A stretch of DNA of 64,000 nt. Source: Methanothermobacter thermautotrophicus (GTDB lineage: Archaea > Methanobacteriota > Methanobacteria > Methanobacteriales > Methanothermobacteraceae). Within the stretch, counting starts at the first letter, position 1, and every line of letters begins with the position of its first letter. Position numbers and translations under genes: made by a program. The notes beneath the pieces were generated by a model. That model ran no database searches, was not told the origin of the DNA, and saw nothing but the letters and a program-made list of their open reading frames with translations. The DNA is taken from positions 1 to 64,000 of the forward strand of contig NZ_QKOF01000001.1 of assembly GCF_014889545.1 (NCBI RefSeq), read 5' to 3'. Of the stretch, positions 50,838-60,668 are shown piece by piece.

Positions 50838-51677
50838 ATGATAAGGAGACCTGCAGTGGCGGGAGCTTTCTATGAACGGGACCCAGGGGCCCTCAGAAGG
50901 CGCATCGAGTGGTGCTTTAAACATGAACTTGGCCCCGGCACCCTCCCGGTGATGGGGTCCGCAAGGATGATAAAGGGGGTGATCGCCCCCCACGCAGGTT
51001 ACATGTATTCGGGACCCGTGGCAGCCCACGCCTACCATGAGCTGGTATCCGATGGGATATCCGAGACCCTCGTGATACTCTGCCCTAACCACACAGGGAT
51101 GGGGTCAGGTGTATCGCTTATGCACAGGGGTGCATGGGAGACGCCCCTAGGTACAGTGGAGATCGACTCAGAGCTTGCAGGGGCAATTGTAGGGGAATCA
51201 GGGATCATCGACCCGGATGAGACAGCACACCTCGCCGAGCACAGCTGTGAGGTTCATGTACCCTTCGTCCAGTACTTCACAGGTGATTTCAGAATAGTAC
51301 CGGTTACCATGTGGATGCAGGACCATGAGACGGCTGCTGATGTTGGACATGCAGTCGCATCAGCCATCAGGGAGACCGGAAGGGATGCAGCCATCATCGC
51401 AAGCACAGACTTCACACACTACAGTCCACAGGACCTTGCTGAGGCCACCGACAGGAGAATCATTGAAAGGATAACTGCCATGGATGATACAGGCATGTAC
51501 GGTGTTATCACTGAACTAAACGCAACCATGTGCGGTTATGGGCCTGTGGCGGCCACCATAATAGCCTCAAGGATTCTTGGAGCCACAGAATGCAACCTGC
51601 TGAGCTATGCAACAAGCGGGGATGTTACCGGTGACCGCAGTTCGGTGGTGGGCTACGCCTCACTTGTCCTGAGATAA
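50838..51677 (+). CDS. MEMO1 family protein
   Basis: Protein of 279 residues: RPAVAGAFYERDP at the start, IAPHAGYMYSGPVAAHAY, EHSCEVHVPFVQY and ASTDFTHYSP, the histidines and cysteine of the MEMO fold (related to extradiol dioxygenases). The archaeal function is unknown; human MEMO1 has been linked to metal-dependent redox signalling. It lies between uS2 and mevalonate kinase with 10-nt gaps, inside the lipid precursor gene group. Confidence 0.92.
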   Translation: MIRRPAVAGAFYERDPGALRRRIEWCFKHELGPGTLPVMGSARMIKGVIAPHAGYMYSGPVAAHAYHELVSDGISETLVILCPNHTGMGSGVSLMHRGAWETPLGTVEIDSELAGAIVGESGIIDPDETAHLAEHSCEVHVPFVQYFTGDFRIVPVTMWMQDHETAADVGHAVASAIRETGRDAAIIASTDFTHYSPQDLAEATDRRIIERITAMDDTGMYGVITELNATMCGYGPVAATIIASRILGATECNLLSYATSGDVTGDRSSVVGYASLVLR

Positions 51678-51687
51678 AGGTGAAAAA

Positions 51688-52599
51688 TTGAAGTCGTCGG
51701 CATCCGCACCTGCCAAGGCCATTCTTTTTGGTGAACACGCGGTGGTCTACGGCAAACCGGCAATTGCAGCTGCCATAGACCGCAGGGTGACTGTAACCGT
51801 AAGTGAATCCAGCAGCACCCATGTAACCATCCCCTCCCTTGGTATAGAACACATTTCAGATAGACCAGCCGGTGGCATCCTGGACTACATCGGGAGGTGC
51901 CTCGAGCTTTACCATGACTCATCACCCCTTGATATACTCGTGGAGATGGAGATACCCGCAGGTTCAGGCCTTGGATCGTCGGCTGCACTCACCGTTGCAA
52001 TGATAGGCGCCCTCGACAGGTACCATGGAAGGGACCATGGACCCGGGGAGACAGCCGCCAGGGCCCACAGGGTGGAGGTTGATGTACAGGGAGCCGCAAG
52101 CCCCCTTGACACGGCCATCAGCACCTATGGGGGCCTGGTGTACCTTGACAGCCAGAGGAGGGTGAATAAGTTTGAGGCCGACCTGGGGGACCTTGTCATA
52201 GCCCACCTTGACTACTCCGGGGAAACAGCCAGGATGGTTGCCGGGGTGGCAGAGAGGTTCAGGAGATTTCCGGATATCATGGGGCGGATAATGGACACAG
52301 TTGAGGACATCACCAACACAGCATACAGGGAACTCCTCAGGAACAACACAGAGCCCATTGGGGAGCTCATGAACCTCAACCAGGGGCTGCTGGACTCCAT
52401 GGGCGTATCCACACGTGAACTTTCAATGATGGTCTATGAGGCAAGGAATGCAGGGGCAGCGGGTTCAAAGATCACGGGTGCCGGCGGTGGCGGGAGCATA
52501 ATAGCCCACTGCCCCGGATGCATGGATGATGTTGTCAGGGCCCTTAACAGGAACTGGAAGGCCATGAAGGCCAGTTTTTCACCTGAGGGACTCATCTAA
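51688..52599 (+). CDS. mvk: mevalonate kinase
   Basis: GHMP kinase of 303 residues: SAPAKAILFGEHAVVYGKPA at the start, ATP loop IPAGSGLGSSAAL near residue 90, and KITGAGGGGSIIA near the end. Phosphorylates mevalonate in archaeal isoprenoid synthesis. TTG 51688 with AAAGGTG upstream. First of the clustered pathway genes mvk-ipk-fni-idsA. Confidence 0.95.
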   Translation: MKSSASAPAKAILFGEHAVVYGKPAIAAAIDRRVTVTVSESSSTHVTIPSLGIEHISDRPAGGILDYIGRCLELYHDSSPLDILVEMEIPAGSGLGSSAALTVAMIGALDRYHGRDHGPGETAARAHRVEVDVQGAASPLDTAISTYGGLVYLDSQRRVNKFEADLGDLVIAHLDYSGETARMVAGVAERFRRFPDIMGRIMDTVEDITNTAYRELLRNNTEPIGELMNLNQGLLDSMGVSTRELSMMVYEARNAGAAGSKITGAGGGGSIIAHCPGCMDDVVRALNRNWKAMKASFSPEGLI

Positions 52600-52620
52600 T
52601 ATTCACAGGGTGCATATGTA

Positions 52621-53421
52621 ATGATCATTCTCAAGCTTGGTGGAAGTGTAATTACCAGGAAGGACTCTGAGGAACCTGCAATAGACAGGGATAACCTTGA
52701 GAGGATAGCCTCAGAGATAGCTAACGCTTCACCATCATCATTGATGATAGTGCACGGCGCAGGATCCTTCGGCCACCCCTTTGCAGGGGAGTACAGGATA
52801 GGCTCAGAGATAGAGAATGAAGAGGACCTCAAACGCCGACGGTTTGGATTTGCACTGACCCAGAACTGGGTTAAAAAGCTCAACAGTCATGTATGCGACG
52901 CGCTCCTTGCTGAGGGAATTCCAGCAGTTTCAATGCAGCCATCAGCCTTCATAAGGGCCCATGGTGGCCGCATAAGCGATGCTGATATCTCAATGATCAG
53001 ATCATACCTCCATGAGGGTATGGTTCCAGTGGTCTATGGGGACGTTGTACTTGACACAGACAGCAGGGTGAAATTTTCAGTGATATCAGGGGACCAGCTG
53101 ATAAACCACTTCTCCATGAGGCTGATGCCTGAGAGGGTCATACTTGGAACAGATGTGGATGGTGTCTACACAAGGAACCCGAAGAAGCACCCCGATGCAA
53201 GGCTCCTTGATGTTATAAAATCCATCGATGACCTGGAATCCCTGGACGGGACACTGAACACCGACGTCACTGGTGGAATGGTTGGTAAGATAAGGGAACT
53301 CCTTCTGCTTGCAGAGAAGGGTGTGGAATCTGAGATAATTAATGCTGCAGTGCCAGGAAATATTGAGAGAGCCCTCCTGGGAGAGGAGGTAAGGGGCACA
53401 AGGATCATAGGGGAACATTGA
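52621..53421 (+). CDS. isopentenyl phosphate kinase
   Basis: Amino acid kinase family, 266 residues: IILKLGGSVITRKDS, HGAGSFGHPFAGEYRIG (with the catalytic-type histidine near residue 50), GTDVDGVYTRNPKKHP. It converts isopentenyl phosphate to IPP, the last step of the alternative mevalonate route used by most archaea in place of the diphosphomevalonate decarboxylase path. AGGGTG precedes ATG 52621. Followed by 72 nt with a TATA-like AACTTTTAAAGG before fni. Confidence 0.95.
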   Translation: MIILKLGGSVITRKDSEEPAIDRDNLERIASEIANASPSSLMIVHGAGSFGHPFAGEYRIGSEIENEEDLKRRRFGFALTQNWVKKLNSHVCDALLAEGIPAVSMQPSAFIRAHGGRISDADISMIRSYLHEGMVPVVYGDVVLDTDSRVKFSVISGDQLINHFSMRLMPERVILGTDVDGVYTRNPKKHPDARLLDVIKSIDDLESLDGTLNTDVTGGMVGKIRELLLLAEKGVESEIINAAVPGNIERALLGEEVRGTRIIGEH

Positions 53422-53493
53422 AGACTTCACGATTATCAATCAACATTCAAAGGATGTTATAATTGAGGGAAAACTTTTAAAGGGCGTTAAAAC

Positions 53494-54543
53494 ATGATTT
53501 CGGACAGGAAACTGGAGCATCTAATCCTGTGCGCCAGCTGTGATGTTGAGTACAGGAAGAAGACAGGCTTCGAGGATATTGAGATAGTTCACAGGGCCGT
53601 GCCTGAAATAAATAGGGAAAAGATAGATATAAGCCTCGAATTTCTCGGTAAGGAGTTATCATCCCCTGTGATGATAAGTGCAATCACAGGCGGCCACCCT
53701 GCCTCCATGAAGATAAACAGGGAGCTTGCAAGGGCGGCAGAGAAACTTGGAATAGCACTTGGACTTGGAAGTCAGAGGGCAGGGGTTGAGCACCCTGAAC
53801 TTGAGGGGACCTACACCATAGCAAGGGAGGAGGCACCCTCAGCAATGCTCATAGGAAATATTGGAAGTTCACACACAGAATACGCTGAAAGGGCCGTTGA
53901 AATGATAGATGCAGACGCCCTTGCAGTGCACCTCAACCCCCTACAGGAGTCCATCCAGCCTGGAGGAGACGTTGACTCATCAGGGGCCCTTGAATCCATA
54001 TCATCAATAGTTGAGTCAGTGGACGTCCCGGTAATGGTGAAGGAGACAGGGGTGGGGATATGCTCAGAGGACGCCATTGAACTTGAATCCTGTGGTGTGT
54101 CAGCCATAGATGTTGCAGGTGCAGGAGGCACCAGCTGGGCTGCCGTCGAAACATACCGGGCGGACGACCGGTACCTCGGAGAACTCTTCTGGGACTGGGG
54201 CATACCAACCGCTGCAAGCACAGTGGAGGTGGTAGAATCTGTCAGCATACCCGTAATAGCATCAGGGGGTATCAGGAGCGGGATCGACGCCGCCAAGGCA
54301 ATATCCCTCGGCGCAGAAATGGTGGGAATCGCACTCCCGGTCCTTGAAGCAGCAGGGCATGGTTACCGCGATGTTATTAAGGTAATTGAGGGATTCAATG
54401 AGGCCCTCAGGACTGCAATGTACCTTGCAGGTGCAGAGACACTTGAGGATCTTAAAAAATCACCAATCATAATCACAGGCCAGACAAGAGAATGGCTGAA
54501 CGAAAGGGGCTTTGAAACTAAAAAATACGCCAGGAGGTCATAA
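53494..54543 (+). CDS. fni: type 2 isopentenyl-diphosphate delta-isomerase
   Basis: FMN enzyme of 349 residues: [67 protein letters not shown]. It interconverts IPP and DMAPP with reduced FMN. The end carries AGGAGGTCATAA, the binding site for the RNase J gene, whose start codon follows by one base. Confidence 0.96.
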   Translation: MISDRKLEHLILCASCDVEYRKKTGFEDIEIVHRAVPEINREKIDISLEFLGKELSSPVMISAITGGHPASMKINRELARAAEKLGIALGLGSQRAGVEHPELEGTYTIAREEAPSAMLIGNIGSSHTEYAERAVEMIDADALAVHLNPLQESIQPGGDVDSSGALESISSIVESVDVPVMVKETGVGICSEDAIELESCGVSAIDVAGAGGTSWAAVETYRADDRYLGELFWDWGIPTAASTVEVVESVSIPVIASGGIRSGIDAAKAISLGAEMVGIALPVLEAAGHGYRDVIKVIEGFNEALRTAMYLAGAETLEDLKKSPIIITGQTREWLNERGFETKKYARRS

Positions 54544-54544
54544 T

Positions 54545-55897
54545 TTGAGCGTAGAAGTAATTGCGATCGGCGGATACGAGGAAGTTGGTAAGAACATGTC
54601 CGCCGTTAAGGTAGGAGACGACGTTGTAATATTTGACATGGGGATTCACCTTGACAGGGTTCACATACATGAGGACACTGATATAGCAAGGATGCACAGC
54701 CTTGACCTGATTGAGAGGGGGGTTATACCCGACGACACCCTCATGAAGGACGTGGACGGGAAGGTAAGGGCCATAGTATTCACCCACGGCCACCTTGACC
54801 ATATAGGTGCCGTTGCAAAACTCGCCCACAGGTACCAGGCACCCATAATAGCAACACCATACACCATAGCACTCATAGAGAGAACAATAAAGGCCGAGAG
54901 GAAGTTCAACGTCCTGAACACACTCCAGGTGCTGAACGCCGGGGAGAAGTGTCAGATATCACCGGGCATAACCCTGGAGTTCATCCAGTCAACCCACAGT
55001 ATACCACAGTCCGTGATAGCAGCCCTCCACACACCAGAGGGCATAATAGTCTATGCACTGGACTTCAAATTCGACGACCACCAGAAGATATCCCCACCAC
55101 CAGACTACCACCGCCTCAGGGAACTCGGGAGGAAGGGAGTCCTCGCCATGATAGTGGAGACCACAAGGGCCAATGAGAAGCAGGAGGTCAAGACCCACTC
55201 AGAGAAGGTTGCAAGGATAGTCCTGGAGGACATAATGAAGAACCCCCTGGAGGAGAAGACAGGGATGATCGTGACAACCTTCTCATCCCACATGGAGCGT
55301 ATACAGGCCATCAGTGACATAGCATCAAAGAGCGACAGGCAGATGCTCCTCCTGGGAAGGTCAATGGAGCGCTACTGTGGACTGGCAGAGGCCATGGGGA
55401 TACTGAAACTCCCTGAGAATGCAAGCATATATGGAAGTCCCAAGGCGGTTAACAGGGCCCTTGCACGTGCAGAGGCAAAGCGTGAGGACTACCTACTCAT
55501 AACCACAGGGCATCAGGGAGAACCAGACGCGCTCCTCCCAAGGATAGCCAATGCAAAGACCCAGTTCAGGGTCCAGAGGGGTGACAATGTTGTGATATCA
55601 GCCCCGGTAATCCCTAACCCCATGAACGTGGCCAACAGGAACCTCATGGAGAGGCGTCTGGCATCAAGCGGTGCCAGGATCTACACCAACGCCCACGTAT
55701 CCGGGCATGCAGGGAGGGAGGACCACAGGGACTTCATAAGGATGCTGAACCCCATGCACATAATACCCGCCCATGGCGACCTCAGCATGCTCTCAGCCTA
55801 TACAGAGATAGCAGAGGAGGAGGGCTACAAGCTGGGTAACGATATACACATCCTGAGGAATGGACAGGCACAGGTCTTTAATGGAGGTATCCGATGA
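54545..55897 (+). CDS. rnj: ribonuclease J (archaeal, metallo-beta-lactamase/beta-CASP)
   Basis: Protein of 450 residues: [22 protein letters not shown] at the start, catalytic THGHLDH (H81, H83, D85, H86), then beta-CASP parts ([33 protein letters not shown]) and a final [12 protein letters not shown]...IIPAHGD. 5'-3' exonuclease and endonuclease acting in mRNA and rRNA turnover. TTG 54545 after AGGAGG. It sits between two isoprenoid genes, overlapping idsA by 4 nt. Confidence 0.95.
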   Translation: MSVEVIAIGGYEEVGKNMSAVKVGDDVVIFDMGIHLDRVHIHEDTDIARMHSLDLIERGVIPDDTLMKDVDGKVRAIVFTHGHLDHIGAVAKLAHRYQAPIIATPYTIALIERTIKAERKFNVLNTLQVLNAGEKCQISPGITLEFIQSTHSIPQSVIAALHTPEGIIVYALDFKFDDHQKISPPPDYHRLRELGRKGVLAMIVETTRANEKQEVKTHSEKVARIVLEDIMKNPLEEKTGMIVTTFSSHMERIQAISDIASKSDRQMLLLGRSMERYCGLAEAMGILKLPENASIYGSPKAVNRALARAEAKREDYLLITTGHQGEPDALLPRIANAKTQFRVQRGDNVVISAPVIPNPMNVANRNLMERRLASSGARIYTNAHVSGHAGREDHRDFIRMLNPMHIIPAHGDLSMLSAYTEIAEEEGYKLGNDIHILRNGQAQVFNGGIR

Positions 55898-56871
55898 TGG
55901 AAGTAGTGGATATTCTAAGGAAGTACTCTGAAATAGCTGATGAGAGGATAAGGGAGTCAATCAGTGACATAACACCCGAAACACTCCTGAAGGCATCCGA
56001 ACACCTCATCACAGCAGGCAGTAAGAAGATAAGGCCATCACTGGCCCTTTTAAGTGCCGAGGCCGTCGGCGGAGAGCCAGAGGATGCTGCAGGTGTTGCA
56101 GCGGCCATAGAACTTATCCACACATTCTCACTCATCCACGATGATATAATGGATGACGACGAGATCAGACGTGGAGAACCAGCCGTACATGTCCTCTGGG
56201 GAGAACCCATGGCCATACTCGCCGGGGATGTTCTCTTCTCAAAGGCCTTCGAGGCGGTTATCAGGAACGGGGACTCTGAAAGGGTGAAGGACGCCCTTGC
56301 AGTTGTCGTTGACTCATGCGTAAAAATATGTGAGGGCCAGGCCCTTGACATGGGATTCGAGGAGAGACTGGACGTCACAGAGGATGAATACATGGAGATG
56401 ATCTACAAGAAGACAGCGGCCCTCATTGCAGCCGCAACAAAGGCCGGGGCAATAATGGGCGGCGGTTCACCCCAGGAGATCTCAGCCCTCGAGGACTACG
56501 GCAGGTTCATCGGCCTAGCATTCCAGATACACGACGACTACCTTGACGTGGTGAGTGACGAGGAATCCCTGGGCAAACCCGTGGGCAGCGACATAGCAGA
56601 GGGCAAGATGACCCTCATGGTTGTGAAGGCACTTGAGAGGGCATCAGATGAGGACAGGGAGAGGCTGATATCCATCCTGGGATCCGGGGACGATAAACTT
56701 GTGGCAGAGGCCATAGACATCTTCGAACGATACGGGGCAACAGAATATGCCCACGGCGTCGCCCTGGACCATGTGAGGATGGCAAAGGAGCGCCTCGAGG
56801 TACTTGAGGAATCGGATGCAAGGGAAGCCCTCGCAATGATAGCCGACTTCGTCCTTGAAAGGGAACACTAG
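55894..56871 (+). CDS. idsA: short-chain isoprenyl diphosphate synthase (GGPP synthase type)
   Basis: Trans-prenyltransferase of 325 residues. First Asp-rich motif DDIMDDD near residue 86, preceded by LIHTFSLIH; second DDYLD near 212. In Methanothermobacter IdsA is known to make farnesyl and geranylgeranyl diphosphate for archaeol lipids. The ATG at 55894 lies 6 nt after GGAGGT inside the RNase J end. Confidence 0.95.
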   Translation: MMEVVDILRKYSEIADERIRESISDITPETLLKASEHLITAGSKKIRPSLALLSAEAVGGEPEDAAGVAAAIELIHTFSLIHDDIMDDDEIRRGEPAVHVLWGEPMAILAGDVLFSKAFEAVIRNGDSERVKDALAVVVDSCVKICEGQALDMGFEERLDVTEDEYMEMIYKKTAALIAAATKAGAIMGGGSPQEISALEDYGRFIGLAFQIHDDYLDVVSDEESLGKPVGSDIAEGKMTLMVVKALERASDEDRERLISILGSGDDKLVAEAIDIFERYGATEYAHGVALDHVRMAKERLEVLEESDAREALAMIADFVLEREH

Positions 56872-56880
56872 GTGGTGCCA

Positions 56881-58533
56881 GTGGAGGACCTTGTCTACAG
56901 GTACGCCCTCATGAACGCAGTTAAACACAGGGGAAGGGCTAACCCAGGGGCAGTTATGGGGGCGGTCATGAGCAACGAACCGGAACTCAGGAAGAGGGCA
57001 CCCCAGGTTAAGGAAGCGGTTGAGGCTGCAGTTGAGAGGGTCAACAGTTTAAGCCCGGAGGAACAGAAGGAGGAGATGGAGAGGCTGGGCCTTGAGATCA
57101 CCGAGAGGAAACAGAAGAAGAGGAGGGGCCTGAAGGAACTTCCAGGGGCAGAGGGAGACGTGGTACTCAGGTTCGCCCCCAACCCCAGCGGACCCCTCCA
57201 CATAGGCCATGCAAGGGCCGCTATCCTCAACCATGAATATGCAAGGAGATATGGCGGCAGACTCATCCTGAGGATCGAGGACACAGACCCTCGCAGGGTT
57301 GACCCGGAGGCCTATGATATGATCCCGGCTGACCTTGAGTGGCTGGGCATCGCATGGGATGAGACGGTCATCCAGAGTGACCGAATGGAGACCTACTATG
57401 AGTACACAGAGAAACTCATAGAGATGGGCGGTGCCTATGTATGCACATGCAGCCCTGAGGAGTTCAGGGGACTCAAGAACAGGGGAGAGGCGTGCCACTG
57501 CAGGTCCCTCGGCGTCAAGGAGAACCTCCAGCGATGGAGGGAGATGTTTGAGATGAATGAGGGTTCAGCCGTTGTGAGGGTTAAGACGGACCTTAACCAC
57601 CCCAACCCCGCCATAAGGGACTGGGTATCAATGAGGATCGTTGAAGCGGAGCACCCCCGCACAGGTACACGCTACAGGGTCTACCCGATGATGAACTTCT
57701 CAGTGGCGGTTGATGACCACCTCCTCGGCGTGACACACGTCCTGAGGGGTAAGGACCACCTGGCAAACAGTGAGAAGCAGGAGTACCTCTACAGACACCT
57801 CGGATGGGAGCCCCCTGAATTCATACACTACGGGCGCCTGAAGATGGATGACGTTGCACTCAGCACCTCAGGGGCCCGTGAGGGCATCCTCAGGGGTGAG
57901 TACTCTGGCTGGGACGATCCACGCCTCGGAACCCTGAGGGCCATTGCAAGGAGGGGTATAAGGCCGGAGGCCATAAGGAAGCTGATGATTGAAATAGGAG
58001 TGAAGATAGCAGACTCCACAATGAGCTGGAAGAAGATATACGGCCTTAACAGGGGTATACTCGAGGAGGAGGCCAGGAGGTACTTCTTCGCTGCAGATCC
58101 CGTTAAGCTTGAAGTTTTAGGTTTACCCGGACCTGTGAGGGTTGAAAGGCCCCTCCACCCGGACCACCCTGAACTCGGGAACAGGGTCCTTGAACTGAGG
58201 GATGAGGTCTACCTTCCAGGTGACGACCTTGAGGAGGGACCGCTGCGCCTCATAGACGCTGTTAATGTGATCTACTCTGGGGGTGAGTTGAGGTACCACA
58301 GTGAAGGGATCGATGAGGCCCGTGAACTCGGCGCTTCAATGATACACTGGGTACCTGCAGACTCCGCCCTGGAGGCAGAGGTCGTCATGCCGGACGCATC
58401 AAGGGTGAGTGGATTCATTGAGGCCAACGCATCAGGGCTGGAGGTTGATGATGTTGTCCAGCTCGAAAGGTTCGGCTTCGCCCGCCTGGATTCTCTTGAT
58501 GGTGGGATGGTATTCTACTATGCCCACAAATGA
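56881..58533 (+). CDS. gltX: glutamyl-tRNA synthetase (archaeal/eukaryal type)
   Basis: Class I synthetase of about 550 residues. HIGH motif in PNPSGPLHIGHARA (HIGH at 107-110). The KMSKS region appears as LKMDDVALSTSG, and an archaeal beta-barrel anticodon domain follows (EVLGLPGPVRVERPLHPDHPE onward). Charges tRNA-Glu and, in archaea using the transamidation route, tRNA-Gln. The GTG at 56881 follows GGTGGTGCCA; GTGs at 56872 and 56875 lie in that site. Confidence 0.95.
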   Translation: MEDLVYRYALMNAVKHRGRANPGAVMGAVMSNEPELRKRAPQVKEAVEAAVERVNSLSPEEQKEEMERLGLEITERKQKKRRGLKELPGAEGDVVLRFAPNPSGPLHIGHARAAILNHEYARRYGGRLILRIEDTDPRRVDPEAYDMIPADLEWLGIAWDETVIQSDRMETYYEYTEKLIEMGGAYVCTCSPEEFRGLKNRGEACHCRSLGVKENLQRWREMFEMNEGSAVVRVKTDLNHPNPAIRDWVSMRIVEAEHPRTGTRYRVYPMMNFSVAVDDHLLGVTHVLRGKDHLANSEKQEYLYRHLGWEPPEFIHYGRLKMDDVALSTSGAREGILRGEYSGWDDPRLGTLRAIARRGIRPEAIRKLMIEIGVKIADSTMSWKKIYGLNRGILEEEARRYFFAADPVKLEVLGLPGPVRVERPLHPDHPELGNRVLELRDEVYLPGDDLEEGPLRLIDAVNVIYSGGELRYHSEGIDEARELGASMIHWVPADSALEAEVVMPDASRVSGFIEANASGLEVDDVVQLERFGFARLDSLDGGMVFYYAHK

Positions 58534-58625
58534 TTTTTCATTTTCCCGGACAATACATCTTTGGTTATCCTGAGATGGAACCTTCTACTTTTCATCCAGA
58601 GAAATGCACAGAAGCAGAGGACAGC

Positions 58626-58636
58626 AATTTTTATTA
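58626..58636 (+). promoter_or_regulatory. TATA box for dapL
   Basis: AATTTTTATTA about 65 nt before ATG 58697, in the 163-nt gap after gltX; nothing else of note is seen there. Confidence 0.45.
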
Positions 58637-58696
58637 GCCCCTGCAGACTACATGATAATATCATTCTTCTCGTGATTAACTTCTGGAGGATAGATC

Positions 58697-59929
58697 ATGG
58701 TGACCGTAAACGAGAACTACCTGCTACTTAAAAGCAGCTACATATTCTCTGAGATAAACAGGAGAGTTGAGGAATTCCAGAGAAAAAACCCTGACGCCGA
58801 TATAATCAGGATGGGTATAGGTGATGTTACAAGGCCCCTCCCCAGGGCCGTCGTGGAGGCCTTCCACAGGGCCGTTGATGAGATGGCCGAGGAGGAGACA
58901 TTCAGGGGCTACGGGCCTGAACAGGGATACCCCTTCCTTAGGGAGGCCATAGCAGAGAACGACTACGCCTCAAGGGGAGTTGATGTCACGGCTGATGAGA
59001 TATTCATAAGCGACGGTGCCAAGTGCGACACAGGGAACATCCAGGAGATCTTCGGACTCGACAACGTGGTCGCAGTCACAGACCCTGTGTACCCTGTTTA
59101 CGTTGAGAGCAACGTCATGGCAGGCCGGGCCGGTCCGGCAGACGATGAGGGGAGGTACAGTGGACTCGTCTACCTACCCTGCACAGAGGAGAACAGCTTC
59201 ATACCCTCCCTCCCCGAGGAGAAGGTAGATCTAATATACCTCTGCTACCCCAACAACCCCACAGGCACAACACTAACAGAGAAACAGCTTGCTGAGTGGG
59301 TGGACTATGCAAGGGACAATGGCAGCCTGATACTCTTCGATGCAGCCTACGAGGCCTACATCCAGGAGGATGGGATACCACACAGCATATACGAGGTTGA
59401 AGGTGCAAGGGAGGTTGCAATTGAGTTCAGGAGCTTCTCAAAGAACGCTGGCTTCACAGGTACAAGGTGCGCCTTCACGGTTGTGCCTGAGGAACTTGAG
59501 GTCCCGGACAGCAGCGGGAGGATGCACTCTGTGAGGGAGCTCTGGAACAGGCGCCAGACAACCAAGTTCAATGGAGTGTCCTACCCGGTCCAAAGGGCTG
59601 CAGAGGCCGTCTACACACCAGAGGGACAGAGGGAGATAGGGGAATCCATAGATTACTACATGGAGAATGCCCGGATAATAAGGGAGAGCCTTGAAAGGGC
59701 GGGTTTAAGGTACTATGGTGGTGTAAACGCCCCCTACATCTGGATAAAGGTGCCGGAGGGAATGGACTCCTGGCAGTTCTTTGACACACTCCTCAATGAT
59801 GCCGAGGTTGTTGGAACACCTGGCTCAGGGTTCGGGCCAAGCGGTGAGGGATACTTCCGTCTCACAGCCTTCAACTCCCTCAGGAACACTGTGAGGGCCA
59901 TGGAGAGGATATCCGGGCTGAGCTTCTAG
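58697..59929 (+). CDS. dapL: LL-diaminopimelate aminotransferase
   Basis: PLP aminotransferase of 410 residues, the DapL family length. [10 protein letters not shown] near 41-50, NNPTGTTL near 186, DAAYEAYIQ near 215 and the Schiff-base K249 in [12 protein letters not shown]. It makes LL-diaminopimelate directly from tetrahydrodipicolinate with glutamate, the lysine route of Methanobacteriales. GGAGGATAGATC precedes the ATG. Confidence 0.95.
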   Translation: MVTVNENYLLLKSSYIFSEINRRVEEFQRKNPDADIIRMGIGDVTRPLPRAVVEAFHRAVDEMAEEETFRGYGPEQGYPFLREAIAENDYASRGVDVTADEIFISDGAKCDTGNIQEIFGLDNVVAVTDPVYPVYVESNVMAGRAGPADDEGRYSGLVYLPCTEENSFIPSLPEEKVDLIYLCYPNNPTGTTLTEKQLAEWVDYARDNGSLILFDAAYEAYIQEDGIPHSIYEVEGAREVAIEFRSFSKNAGFTGTRCAFTVVPEELEVPDSSGRMHSVRELWNRRQTTKFNGVSYPVQRAAEAVYTPEGQREIGESIDYYMENARIIRESLERAGLRYYGGVNAPYIWIKVPEGMDSWQFFDTLLNDAEVVGTPGSGFGPSGEGYFRLTAFNSLRNTVRAMERISGLSF

Positions 59930-59985
59930 GTGATACTGATTGTTGGTGGTAGAGCAGTCACCATCAATGAAAAATAAATAATTAA

Positions 59986-59991
59986 TTTTTT
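59986..59991 (+). terminator. A/T-rich terminator between converging genes
   Basis: AATAATTAATTTTTTAATT region (T-run 59986-59991) between the ends of dapL and the leftward PLC-like gene. A/T symmetry allows use on both strands. Confidence 0.4.
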
Positions 59992-60574
59992 AATTCATTG
60001 CTGAGTTTATTGCCATGTATGCGACACTGGTGCCCATGTTGAGGTCCCTCTGGACTATTGATGGGCTCTTTGTCCTCGTCCACCTTGACCAGTCACTCCT
60101 ACCGTTGAGGTAGCCCCTGTTCATCAGAGTGTAGAGGTCCCCTGATACATAACTTATTCTGGGTGCAAGGTACACCGCCTGCCTCTCATAGCCTGTATGG
60201 AGTGATGATGACTCCCCGCTCACAGAGTGTGGGGCGCTGAAAGTGTCTGTTATGTAGTGGCTTGCAACCCCGAAACAGTAACTCGCATACCTGTAGTTCC
60301 TGTTCCTGTAGGCACTCCTTCCACGGTCGAGCCATTTCTTCGCCTCGGTGAAGCTCCTGGGGAAGCTGTGTCTCACTGTATCATGGAACTTCTCATCAGG
60401 GTCGTTGGATCCGTCGACCATGGCATTGACGTTTAACCTGGATTTCTTGTGGGAGGGCAGCTTCTCGTATATGGCCTCTGCTGTGTCATAGTGGGTCACC
60501 GTCTTCCAGGCAAAGGAGGCTGGAGTAAGCAGCACCATAAGAACAAGGATTAAGGACACACCCCTTATCTTCAT
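59990..60574 (-). CDS. secreted zinc-dependent phospholipase C / S1-P1 nuclease-like protein
   Basis: Protein of 194 residues. Signal peptide 1-22 (ILVLMVLLTPASFA) is followed directly by W23, which in this superfamily binds zinc by its new N-terminus. Likely ligands: H28, D58 or D60, H64, H69, H106 and D110 (SHYITDTFSAPH, with H116). That is enough for a trinuclear zinc site. It could be a phospholipase, nuclease or wall-acting enzyme outside the cell; the substrate is unknown. A TATA box lies near 60610-60622 on the minus strand. Confidence 0.8.
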   Translation of the reverse strand: MKIRGVSLILVLMVLLTPASFAWKTVTHYDTAEAIYEKLPSHKKSRLNVNAMVDGSNDPDEKFHDTVRHSFPRSFTEAKKWLDRGRSAYRNRNYRYASYCFGVASHYITDTFSAPHSVSGESSSLHTGYERQAVYLAPRISYVSGDLYTLMNRGYLNGRSDWSRWTRTKSPSIVQRDLNMGTSVAYMAINSAMN

Positions 60575-60609
60575 GGTAAAACCTCCATTTAATAGACAGT
60601 ACGTTTACA

Positions 60610-60622
60610 TGTATAAATTTTA
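60610..60622 (-). promoter_or_regulatory. TATA box for the PLC-like gene
   Basis: On the minus strand TAAAATTTATACA, about 40 nt before ATG 60574. Just upstream an A-run (60648-60654 on the plus strand) provides a T-run terminator for the FmdE-like gene. Confidence 0.45.
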
Positions 60623-60668
60623 TTGTTGAGAATGAGGTAGTGATATTAAAAAAAGAAAAGGGTGGGGT

